A stretch of DNA of 6,028 bases from Bacteroidaceae bacterium (GTDB lineage: Bacteria > Bacteroidota > Bacteroidia > Bacteroidales > CHK158-818): positions 1-6,028 of the forward strand of contig JAFUKV010000074.1 of NCBI GenBank assembly GCA_017467745.1, in the 5' to 3' direction. The notes beneath the pieces were generated by a model, which made no database searches, had not been told where the DNA came from, and was given only the letters and a program-made list of their open reading frames with translations. Positions within the stretch are counted from its first letter, which is position 1. Every line of letters starts with the position of its first letter. Below, piece after piece: positions 1-5,724 of this stretch. Made by a program: the position numbers and the translations under genes.

Positions 1-171
1 AAAGTAGAAAAATAAATTATATTTCATATCAACTAAAACTACTTTTTACCATATCCGTGATGTTAATGATTTTATTATATTTTCTAACTAACTGATTAGA
101 CTATTCTATAAACAAAAAGTTTAAATGAAAAATCAAATTATCAGAACCAACACAAAATAAATCCTATAAAC
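1..171. other. AT-rich intergenic stretch with no supported gene
   Basis: No reading frame here has a recognisable protein. The sequence is strongly AT-rich. It contains two copies of the 13-mer CTATAAACAAAAA (106-118 and 164-176), the second running into the tRNA terminator. A 7-base inverted match, AAAGTAG (1-7) with CTACTTT (39-45), encloses a 31-base loop. That could be part of a structure continuing past the left edge, but it is too weak to call. Confidence 0.5.
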
Positions 172-201
172 AAAAAAGGAGCTATAATCATAGCTCCTTT
201 T
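172..201 (-). terminator. Intrinsic terminator of the tRNA-Asp gene
   Basis: On the minus strand a perfect 12-base-pair stem, AAAAGGAGCTAT paired with ATAGCTCCTTTT (arms 190-201 and 174-185), closes a 4-base loop and runs into a T tract. This is the standard rho-independent layout. It begins one base past the tRNA discriminator base, so the primary transcript would have almost no trailer other than the hairpin. The stem is identical to that of the terminator at 1948-1984. Confidence 0.88.
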
Positions 202-202
202 G

Positions 203-276
203 CGGTATGGACGGGACTCGAACCCGCGACCCCCTGCGTGACAGGCAGGTATTCTAACCAGCTGAACTACCACACC
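203..276 (-). tRNA. tRNA-Asp (anticodon GTC)
   Basis: The minus strand folds into a complete 74-base cloverleaf. The acceptor stem is GGTGTGG with CCATACC (one G-T pair). The D arm is GTTC/GAAT. The anticodon stem is CCTGC/GCAGG around the loop CTGTCAC, giving anticodon GTC for aspartate. The variable loop has 5 bases, and the T arm is GCGGG/CCCGT around TTCGAGT. The discriminator base is G, as expected for tRNA-Asp. The genomic bases after the discriminator read CA then A, so a full CCA tail is not encoded and would be added by tRNA nucleotidyltransferase. The gene stands alone, with a promoter at 312-343 and a terminator directly behind it. Confidence 0.97.
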
Positions 277-311
277 TTTTATCTCTGAGGGTTTATCTCT
301 CAAATGCGATG

Positions 312-343
312 CAAATATAACGGTATTTTTTTTATCCAGCAAA
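312..343 (-). promoter_or_regulatory. Bacteroidota-type promoter of tRNA-Asp
   Basis: Read on the minus strand, TTTG (343-340) is followed after exactly 20 bases by TATATTTG (319-312). Both match the Bacteroidota vegetative consensus TTTG / TAnnTTTG without mismatch. Transcription would begin near position 305, leaving a leader of about 28 bases before the mature tRNA. This is the best promoter match seen in the window, in keeping with the high output expected of a tRNA gene. Confidence 0.8.
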
Positions 344-462
344 CATATTTGTTATATTTTTAATATAATTCTATCTACATAAAAAGACAAGAAATTATTT
401 CAACAACATATCTATTTTACATACAACGAAATAACCTACATAAACCTTAAAACGGAAAATAT

Positions 463-1746
463 TTATTTTTTATGCCGAGAAGAAGGTTTTATGATTAATC
501 GCAATGACTGATCGTATGTAAAATAATTCCATATCCAGTTTAAAAGAACAATTATTTTATTTTTTACCCCCAATATAGACATCAAATGTACTGTCATCCA
601 CAATATCCAAGCCGTTAAACCGCCAAAATTAAAACCATATAAATTTACTACCGCACGATTACGTCCAACAGTAGCCATGCTTCCTTTGTCTTTATACGAG
701 AAAGGCAGCATCGGCTTTCCTTGCGCTATACGTTTAAAATTTTTCGCTAAATGTTTTCCTTGTTGAATTGCCACAGGCGCCACTTGGGGATATCCATTCG
801 GATATCTTAATTCCTGTTGAAAACAAATATCTCCAATAGCAAAAACTCCGCTCAAAGAATCTATTTCATTATACTGATCTACTCTGACACGGCCTCCACG
901 TGCCACAACTTCTTCGGCTAATCCCGTAAAAGACACCCCTTTAACTCCACTACACCAAATAACCGTAGACGTCATCCACGTACTTCCGTTTTTTAACCGT
1001 AAAGTTTTACCGTCATAATCATCGACAATCGTGTTTAATTTTACCGTAACCCCCATATCTTCAAGAAAAGATTGTGCTTTTTGAGATGCCTCAGAAGACA
1101 TAGAACGAAGTATCCTATCGGAACCTTCTATCAAAAAAATATTGACATCCTGCACATTTAGATCCGGATAGTCTTTCGGCAAAATATAACGTTTCATTTC
1201 CGCAATGGCACCAGCTATTTCTACACCTGTCGCTCCCCCTCCTACAATAGCGATGTTCAACAATGACTGTTTTTGGGCAGGACTATCTGCTGTCAACGCG
1301 TTTTCTAAATTTTGGAGAAGTCTATTACGCAACGTAAGCGATTCGGGTATATTTTTCATCGGAAATGTATATTTATTTAAATCATCATTTCCGAAATAAT
1401 TGCTATCTGTACCGGCAGCTAAAACTAAATAGTCATAACTGATCTCTCCGATAGATGTTGTTATCGATTTATCATCAGAATTGATTCCAGAAACCTCTGC
1501 CATACGAAAATAAAAATCTTTTCTACGTTGAAAAATTTTTCGGTAAGGGAACGTAATGGCACTCGGTTCCAATCCGGATGTAGATACTTGATACAACAGA
1601 GGCGGAAATTGATGATAATTATATTTATCGATAAGAACAACTTGGTAAGGGCTTTTTTTCAGCCGTTCTGCCAAAATAAGGCCTCCAAATCCTCCACCTA
1701 CAATAACAATTCTCTTTTTTTCTGTTTTAGGTATATTAGAACTCAT
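463..1746 (-). CDS. Type II NADH:quinone oxidoreductase-like flavoprotein (NDH-2 family)
   Basis: Predicted 427-residue NAD(P)/FAD-dependent oxidoreductase. NDH-2 enzymes pass electrons from NADH to membrane quinone without pumping protons, on the cytoplasmic face of the inner membrane. Visible motifs: FAD-binding VGGGFGG (16-22) with acidic D40 closing the fold; HQFPPLLYQVSTSGLEP (45-61), typical of the family; a second dinucleotide site VGGGATG (168-174) with E207, which usually favours NADH over NADPH; the FAD-contacting GVFAIGD (300-306); and APVAIQQG (323-330), matching the family's quinone-site motif. The last 55 residues are Trp- and Leu-rich and probably dock on the membrane. The frame extends upstream to an ATG at 1812, which would add a hydrophobic leader. 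I chose the inner ATG at 1746 because it gives the usual MSxNIP..KKR.VIVGGG beginning and follows an A-rich run. No clear promoter is visible upstream. A general NAD(P)/FAD oxidoreductase with another acceptor is the alternative. Confidence 0.9.
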   Translation of the reverse strand: MSSNIPKTEKKRIVIVGGGFGGLILAERLKKSPYQVVLIDKYNYHQFPPLLYQVSTSGLEPSAITFPYRKIFQRRKDFYFRMAEVSGINSDDKSITTSIGEISYDYLVLAAGTDSNYFGNDDLNKYTFPMKNIPESLTLRNRLLQNLENALTADSPAQKQSLLNIAIVGGGATGVEIAGAIAEMKRYILPKDYPDLNVQDVNIFLIEGSDRILRSMSSEASQKAQSFLEDMGVTVKLNTIVDDYDGKTLRLKNGSTWMTSTVIWCSGVKGVSFTGLAEEVVARGGRVRVDQYNEIDSLSGVFAIGDICFQQELRYPNGYPQVAPVAIQQGKHLAKNFKRIAQGKPMLPFSYKDKGSMATVGRNRAVVNLYGFNFGGLTAWILWMTVHLMSILGVKNKIIVLLNWIWNYFTYDQSLRLIIKPSSRHKK

Positions 1747-1947
1747 ATTTTTTGTACATAACAGTCTATATAGTATTAACAATAACGAATGTAGAAAGAG
1801 TGCGCGAATCATCTACTTTTAACTATATTTTTCCTTTCACTTATTTATATACCATAACCTCAATATTGCAGCTTTCGCAACATCAAAAATTCAACAAAGA
1901 AGCATTATCTTTTAGGTACACGTTGCCAAAGACACAACAAAAAATAC
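1747..1947. other. Non-coding gap between the NDH-2-like gene and the operon terminator
   Basis: This is the 5' region of the NDH-2-like gene, upstream on the minus strand. It should hold that gene's promoter because a terminator lies just beyond it. I found only imperfect -7 candidates, for example a 5-of-6 match at 1786-1793, none with a good -33 partner. No credible small protein or RNA structure was recognised. Confidence 0.4.
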
Positions 1948-1984
1948 AAAAGGAGCTATCCAATAAAATAGAATAGCTCCTTTT
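1948..1984 (-). terminator. Intrinsic terminator after the DUF5606 gene / nusB operon
   Basis: A perfect 12-base-pair stem (AAAAGGAGCTAT at 1948-1959 with ATAGCTCCTTTT at 1973-1984) encloses a 13-base loop. On the minus strand it continues into a T-rich run (TTTTGTATTTTTTG). It lies about 30 bases beyond the DUF5606 stop codon, so it should end transcripts of the nusB-DUF5606 cluster and isolate the NDH-2-like gene. The stem is followed by Ts on the plus strand too, so it could act in both directions, though no plus-strand gene reads into it here. Confidence 0.85.
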
Positions 1985-2015
1985 TCGTATAAAATAATAC
2001 CTTGTGTGTATGCTG

Positions 2016-2438
2016 TTATGCTTCTTCGTTTTTTTCCTCTTCTTGTTTCTTTGCCGTAAAATCAGCATTTCCAGTTTCAACCAACAAATTATACCAAGTA
2101 AGCATCTTTTTTATATCCGTAGGATAAACGCGCTCTCTATCAAAATTCGGCAATACTTCCGCTAAATATTCTTTTAAAATTTTAGCTTCCGACTTCGGGT
2201 CAACCGAAGTTTTTTGCCCGTTTTCTTTTGTTTTTATCGAATCAAGAACCTCAAATAGCGGTTTTTCTCCATCTTCTGTAAAAATAGCAATATCTGAAAG
2301 TGAAATAATTTTTTCATGAGCATATGCAGGGCCTCGTTTTCCATTCAATAACGATTCGACGATAATCATATTTTTTCCTTGCGATACGATTTTGTAAAGT
2401 CCCGGCTTACCCGAGATAGACAAGATTGTTTCTAACAT
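2016..2438 (-). CDS. DUF5606-family conserved protein of unknown function
   Basis: A 140-residue protein with no signal peptide or membrane segment, so probably cytoplasmic. The beginning, ETILSISGKPGLYKIVSQGK followed by NMIIVESLL, is characteristic of the DUF5606 family, which I know only from Bacteroidota. Residues 1-60 look like a compact beta-rich domain. After a charged linker (about 67-82), residues 83-125 form a predicted helical part, including EYLAEVLPNFDRERVYPTDIKK and an aromatic patch around LTWYNLL. The last dozen residues are a Lys/Glu-rich, probably disordered tail. No catalytic motif is apparent and I assign no function. It lies 77 bases after coaE as the last gene of the cluster, with its own promoter-like sequence at 2472-2503 and a strong terminator downstream. 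The ATG at 2438 follows an A-rich stretch without a Shine-Dalgarno site. Confidence 0.88.
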   Translation of the reverse strand: MLETILSISGKPGLYKIVSQGKNMIIVESLLNGKRGPAYAHEKIISLSDIAIFTEDGEKPLFEVLDSIKTKENGQKTSVDPKSEAKILKEYLAEVLPNFDRERVYPTDIKKMLTWYNLLVETGNADFTAKKQEEEKNEEA

Positions 2439-2471
2439 ATTTATTATTGTTTAAATTAAATTTTAACGGAA

Positions 2472-2503
2472 CAAAAGTAATAATCCGTATTCAAATTACC
2501 AAC
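2472..2503 (-). promoter_or_regulatory. Probable promoter of the DUF5606 gene
   Basis: On the minus strand GTTG (2503-2500, 3 of 4 to the -33 consensus) is followed after 20 bases by TACTTTTG (2479-2472), a perfect TAnnTTTG. It sits in the gap between coaE and the DUF5606 gene and would start RNA near 2465, with a leader of about 27 bases. It would let this gene be made independently of the upstream genes. Confidence 0.55.
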
Positions 2504-2515
2504 AATACTCCCTCT

Positions 2516-3103
2516 TTATTTGGTACTATTCGATATTGACAATAACAGTCTCTGTACCTGCGCAATTAACGAACATCTGCCATTGTTTTGTATAACAGCA
2601 TCCGATAGTTCTATCTTTTTCGCTTCCGGCCATTGCGCTTTTATACGGCGTTCTATCTGCTCTGCCGTAGAATTATCTCGTTTTACGGCTCTTGCTATAC
2701 GCAGTTCTTCCGGAGCGGAAATCAACCAGACATAGTCTACCTCTGTTTCAAATCCCGACTCAAACAATATAGCAGATTCCAAAAATACAATATCTTTTTT
2801 CTGACGACAACACCACTTTCTAAAATCTTCTTTCACTACCGGGTGCACTATCTCGTTTACTTTTTGCAATAACGATTTATCTGCAAATATTATTGATGCC
2901 ATATAGGTTTTGTCTAAAACATCACCTTTATACACCTCTTGTCCCAATAAAGTTATCAATGCGCTTTTGATAATTCCGGATAACGACATAAGCCGTTTCG
3001 CCTCATTATCGGCATCGTACACCGGATACGAAAAGACTCTCAATAATTGAGATATAACTGACTTTCCGCTTCCAATTCCCCCCGTTATTGCTATTTTAAT
3101 CAA
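2516..3103 (-). CDS. coaE: Dephospho-CoA kinase
   Basis: Catalyses the last step of coenzyme A synthesis: ATP-dependent phosphorylation of the ribose 3'-hydroxyl of dephospho-CoA, in the cytoplasm. The 195-residue length is normal for CoaE. Motifs: P-loop GGIGSGKS (8-15); YDADNEAKRL (29-38) with the conserved substrate-binding/catalytic aspartates; EIVHPVV (84-90); FLESAILFESG (107-117); the lid region APEELRIARAVKRD (130-143) with the arginines expected there; and SDAVIQNNG (167-175), matching the family's D.vI.N.G signature. The start is TTG at 3103-3101. No in-frame ATG precedes the P-loop, and a later start would remove it. The start overlaps the end of ybbR by 8 bases (TTGATTAA) and lies 9 bases after a GGAGG sequence (3117-3113) inside ybbR codons, so translation is probably coupled to ybbR. 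Confidence 0.96.
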   Translation of the reverse strand: MIKIAITGGIGSGKSVISQLLRVFSYPVYDADNEAKRLMSLSGIIKSALITLLGQEVYKGDVLDKTYMASIIFADKSLLQKVNEIVHPVVKEDFRKWCCRQKKDIVFLESAILFESGFETEVDYVWLISAPEELRIARAVKRDNSTAEQIERRIKAQWPEAKKIELSDAVIQNNGRCSLIAQVQRLLLSISNSTK

Positions 3104-4109
3104 ATTGATTTTCCTCCAATATATATTCTACACTATCTGGCTTTACTTGTATGTTCAAAACAAAATCGGGATATGAAATTATCTCTACCGGCAACTTCCG
3201 GACATTTTTCCGTCGAACTTTTTTATAGTCGACCTCCAAATTTATATCTTCATTCGATAAACTCGAAAATAGGATCATCGGAACCATACATTCTGCCTTG
3301 ACTTTGGCAGGAAAAGTCAATAATTTTAATGACGCAGGTAACGAAGCAACAGTTAAAGGAATTTCTAAGGTTTTCAAAATCACTTCCTCTACTGGAACTG
3401 TAACCGTTGTCTCTCCGGGAATAGCCTTAGAGCCTTCTATCAAAGACAAAGGAACAACGGTTCGTAAAGTATCCGTTAAATTTTCTGCATACACAGAATC
3501 TGTATATACTTCGTTTATTGTAGCCAACAATTTACGAGGTGCATATATCATGACAGAATCCGGTTTTAATTGAATATTTTCGCTAATCACACACTGCGGT
3601 TTTGCAGAAAAATGCGAGACAAGTCTTACCGGAACTTTTTTCCCTTCTGCCATCGTATAATAAATCGCTACTGTATCCGGACTAAAAGAGACCAGAGCTG
3701 TTGAATTTACCAATCTCTTTTTCATTTCAGAAATCAACTGTGCCGAAGGTATAAAAATCTCGTCCTTATTATTGGAGTAATTTTCAAAATTTATCTCTAT
3801 CGGAGAAAAACGATTTAAGGTATAATTCAACAAAACAGTACCTCTATCCCGTAAACGGACATTTACAACATGCGGCAATTCGGATGTAACAAAAGCTTTA
3901 TCCGGAATATTCGTGTACCGCAATGGAACTTTAAAATTCATTTCGGAAATCTCGTTCAACGAAACGATAGTCCAGAACGCATAAGAGATAACCAAAAAAA
4001 ACAAGAAAATCAGAGATTCTTTACATCTTTCACTCCGTAAAAAATCTCGGATCTTCTTGTTCCAGACAATAAGATTTACCTTATAATAACGTATATCGAA
4101 TAGTCTCAT
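3096..4109 (-). CDS. YbbR-domain membrane-anchored protein (CdaR-like)
   Basis: A 337-residue protein with a short basic cytoplasmic N-terminus, one membrane segment (about 32-51) ending in the typical FWTIVSLNE, and a long extracytoplasmic part. That part appears to consist of successive YbbR-like beta domains: roughly residues 58-150 (FKVPLRYTNIPDKAFVTSEL...), 157-240 (KKVPVRLVS... with IQLKPDSVMIYAP), and a third from about 245 to the end, closing with IQVKPDSVEYILEE. The recurring KPDSV-x-(I/Y) strand supports the repeat reading. In Firmicutes the YbbR protein CdaR binds and regulates the c-di-AMP synthase CdaA. No cdaA lies in this window, so that role is not shown here, and the position between yajC and coaE is the usual Bacteroidota context. 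The ATG at 4109 is 47 bases after the yajC stop and follows an A-rich stretch. The coaE start overlaps its stop. Confidence 0.87.
   Translation of the reverse strand: MRLFDIRYYKVNLIVWNKKIRDFLRSERCKESLIFLFFLVISYAFWTIVSLNEISEMNFKVPLRYTNIPDKAFVTSELPHVVNVRLRDRGTVLLNYTLNRFSPIEINFENYSNNKDEIFIPSAQLISEMKKRLVNSTALVSFSPDTVAIYYTMAEGKKVPVRLVSHFSAKPQCVISENIQLKPDSVMIYAPRKLLATINEVYTDSVYAENLTDTLRTVVPLSLIEGSKAIPGETTVTVPVEEVILKTLEIPLTVASLPASLKLLTFPAKVKAECMVPMILFSSLSNEDINLEVDYKKVRRKNVRKLPVEIISYPDFVLNIQVKPDSVEYILEENQFD
3113..3117 (-). promoter_or_regulatory. Shine-Dalgarno site for the TTG start of coaE
   Basis: The minus strand reads GGAGG, then 9 bases, then the TTG start codon of coaE. GGAGG is fully complementary to the core of the usual 16S rRNA 3' tail. 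The other starts in this window lack such a site and have only A-rich leaders, as is normal for Bacteroidota. The site lies within the codons for the last residues of YbbR (LEEN), so it could arise by chance, but its spacing supports the chosen TTG. Confidence 0.55.
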
Positions 4110-4156
4110 TTAATTATTATGCACATCTAATAGAACGCATAAACTTATAGATGACT

Positions 4157-4492
4157 TTATTTTGCATCTTGCTGTGCAGTATCGGCCGCAGTCTGATAAA
4201 TAGAAGACTTATCTACCTTAATACGTACTCCGTCAGAAACTTCCAATATTACAGCATTTTCTTTCAACTCTTTAATTTTTCCATAAATACCGCCGGCAGT
4301 AACAACTTTATCACCTACCGATAATCCTTCACGAAATTTACGAATTTCTTTTTGTCTTTTTGCCTGCGGACGAATCATGAAGAAATAAAATATAGCTACA
4401 ATAGCAACCATCATAATGATGCTGGACCATTGTCCTCCCATCGCATTTCCGGCAGAAGACGCCGCTTGCAATAATACTGCTGTCAAAGTCAT
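4157..4492 (-). CDS. yajC: Preprotein translocase accessory subunit YajC
   Basis: YajC is a small inner-membrane protein that associates with the SecDF part of the Sec translocon and assists protein export. It is not essential in E. coli. The 111-residue length is normal. The pattern fits the family: a small, Ala/Gly-rich N-terminus, one membrane helix (about 23-40, IIMMVAIVAIFYFFMI), the hallmark IRPQ..R at 40-46, a basic helix, and a cytoplasmic domain with GDKVVTAGGIYGKI (60-73) and a strand ending VRIKVDKSSI. The C-terminal tail is short and polar. The gene is 73 bases downstream of nusB and 47 upstream of ybbR. Here yajC is separated from secDF, unlike the yajC-secD-secF arrangement of many proteobacteria. 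A lone -7-like element precedes it. The start is ATG at 4492, with an AT-rich leader and no Shine-Dalgarno site. Confidence 0.95.
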   Translation of the reverse strand: MTLTAVLLQAASSAGNAMGGQWSSIIMMVAIVAIFYFFMIRPQAKRQKEIRKFREGLSVGDKVVTAGGIYGKIKELKENAVILEVSDGVRIKVDKSSIYQTAADTAQQDAK

Positions 4493-4545
4493 AATTATAA
4501 ATATAATTGAATTAATATATTAAGTTAAGGAACTTGTTAATGCTA

Positions 4546-4553
4546 CAAATATA
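4546..4553 (-). promoter_or_regulatory. Possible -7 promoter element before yajC
   Basis: The minus strand reads TATATTTG, a perfect TAnnTTTG, in the gap between nusB and yajC. No TTTG-like -33 element is found 19-21 bases upstream, where the nusB coding end lies. It may be a weak internal promoter or a chance match in AT-rich DNA. Confidence 0.3.
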
Positions 4554-4565
4554 TAACAAATAATA

Positions 4566-5492
4566 TTATTCTTTTGTTAGTTTTCCTTCTTTTTTTAACT
4601 GCACAATTATCGAATTTAAAATGCCGTTAATAAAATGCCCGCTTTTTACGGTGCTATATGATTTGGCTATTTCTATATATTCATTTAAAGAAACTTTCAA
4701 AGGTATTTCCGGAAATTTTTCAATCTCCATAAGCGCAGCCGACATAATAACAACATCCATCAAAGCTACTCTTTCTATTTCCCAGTTCTTAGCGTGGCTA
4801 TCTATCAATTCCCGATTTCGATCCATGTTCAACACAGATTCTCTGAATAATTTACGAGCGAATTCCAGATCTTCATCATCTTTAAACATCGGAAGCAGTT
4901 CTTGATAATCGCCGCTTTGATCATCGTATTTTTTTATTGATTTCAACACAAATGTTGAAATAATATCCAAATCATCATTCCAATATAAACTTTGGGATTC
5001 TAATAAGTTCAGAAGATTTTCATCTGGAATAATAATTGTCTTAAACGCTTTTTTCCAAAATTCACGGTCTATTTCAAAAGATTGTTCTTCAGAAGCCAAA
5101 TACTCAGCATATAATTCGGAAGTTTTTATCTTATCCAGCATATAGCGTAAAAAATCACTTTCTTCTGACCAAGATATCTTTTGACGTTCAATATACTCTT
5201 GTAGATTTTTATTAGCCGCTATTTTCTTTATAAATACATTATTCGCTAATTTCATATCCGGATTTAAATCCGAATCAGAAAGAAGATATTTATTTTTGGC
5301 TGCATCGATACGTAATTGCTCTTCCCGTGTAAGCTCTACTAACAAAAAAAGCAAGAGATGATACAATTCATAAGACTTATTTAAACTAAAAATCAACTCT
5401 TTTTCAGCCGTAGCCAAATCATTAGAACCTTTTAGATAATAAGAGTACAATATTTGTACAACTTTTATCCGTATTAAAACCCGATTTACCAT
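4566..5492 (-). CDS. nusB: Transcription antitermination factor NusB, long Bacteroidota form
   Basis: NusB with NusE (S10) binds boxA RNA and helps RNA polymerase read through rRNA operons. The C-terminal third is clear NusB: FARKLFRESVLNM (211-223), ELIDSHAKNWEIER (228-241), MDVVIMSAALMEIEKFPEIPLKVSLNEYIEIAKSY (245-279, written here to show the D/E and NEYIEIAK pattern at 270-277), and FINGILN (287-293). The first residues, NRVLIRIKVVQILYSYY, resemble the family's opening helix. At 308 residues the protein is about twice the length of E. coli NusB (139). The extra roughly 150 residues between these parts are charged and helical. Such long forms are common in Bacteroidota, so this is not a recent fusion, and its function is unknown to me. 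It is the first gene of the cluster, with a good promoter at 5525-5556. The ATG at 5492 follows AGAAAA, with no Shine-Dalgarno site. Confidence 0.92.
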   Translation of the reverse strand: MVNRVLIRIKVVQILYSYYLKGSNDLATAEKELIFSLNKSYELYHLLLFLLVELTREEQLRIDAAKNKYLLSDSDLNPDMKLANNVFIKKIAANKNLQEYIERQKISWSEESDFLRYMLDKIKTSELYAEYLASEEQSFEIDREFWKKAFKTIIIPDENLLNLLESQSLYWNDDLDIISTFVLKSIKKYDDQSGDYQELLPMFKDDEDLEFARKLFRESVLNMDRNRELIDSHAKNWEIERVALMDVVIMSAALMEIEKFPEIPLKVSLNEYIEIAKSYSTVKSGHFINGILNSIIVQLKKEGKLTKE

Positions 5493-5524
5493 TTTTCTAA
5501 TTTCTCGAAATATTTTTGAGTGGA

Positions 5525-5556
5525 CAAAGATACGCTATTTCTCGGCTCAATTCAAT
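5525..5556 (-). promoter_or_regulatory. Promoter of the nusB operon
   Basis: On the minus strand ATTG (5556-5553, 3 of 4 to -33 TTTG) is followed after 20 bases by TATCTTTG (5532-5525), a perfect TAnnTTTG. RNA would start near 5518, giving a leader of about 26 bases before the nusB ATG. Position, spacing and orientation all fit. Confidence 0.65.
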
Positions 5557-5636
5557 TCCTCATTCCTCATTTTTTTCAAGAAACATCCATATCCGCAATT
5601 TTTTATTCTATTTTATACAAAAAAATCGATAAAAAT

Positions 5637-5668
5637 ATTGCAAATCTGAAAAATTAATTTGATTTTTG
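5637..5668 (+). promoter_or_regulatory. Candidate promoter of the PUR-like gene
   Basis: ATTG (5637-5640) is followed after 20 bases by GATTTTTG (5661-5668), which matches 5 of 6 fixed positions of TAnnTTTG. The architecture equals that of the nusB promoter on the other strand. RNA would start near 5675 with a leader of about 50 bases. A competing reading uses TTTG at 5658-5661 with TATAAT at 5680-5685, but that fits the phylum consensus less well. Confidence 0.38.
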
Positions 5669-5724
5669 CATTACAATACTATAATGAACAAATTTTAATT
5701 TTCAACTAAAATTCAAGTACACCC

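Noticed and set aside
106..176. Direct repeat CTATAAACAAAAA (106-118 and 164-176)
   Set aside because: Only two 13-base copies in very AT-rich DNA, no further copies or regular spacing, and no link to a mobile element.
133..342. Open frame (69 codons, minus) across the tRNA-Asp gene
   Set aside because: It is read through the tRNA, its terminator and its promoter. The protein resembles the familiar spurious translations of tRNA genes (GRGFESRP) and has no real homology.
1205..1761. Plus-strand frames inside the NDH-2-like gene
   Set aside because: They lie antisense to a clear, motif-bearing gene and carry no recognisable domain.
1752..2080. Overlapping small frames on both strands (1752-1976 plus, 1883-2080 minus) around the terminator
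   Set aside because: Low-complexity Lys/Ile-rich products, reading through a perfect terminator hairpin and into the DUF5606 gene. No sensible start signal.
3298..3573. Plus-strand frame of 91 codons antisense to ybbR
   Set aside because: The minus-strand frame has the YbbR repeats and fits the operon. The antisense product has no recognised features.
4512..4534. AT palindrome TTAATATATTAA and small hairpin AAGTT-AAGG-AACTT before yajC
   Set aside because: Short, AT-only or five-base-pair stems without a T tract. Expected by chance in such a leader and insufficient for an operator or terminator call.
5555..5570. Short tandem ATTCCTC in the nusB/PUR intergenic region
   Set aside because: Two 7-base copies only. 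It does not resemble a known operator or CRISPR repeat.
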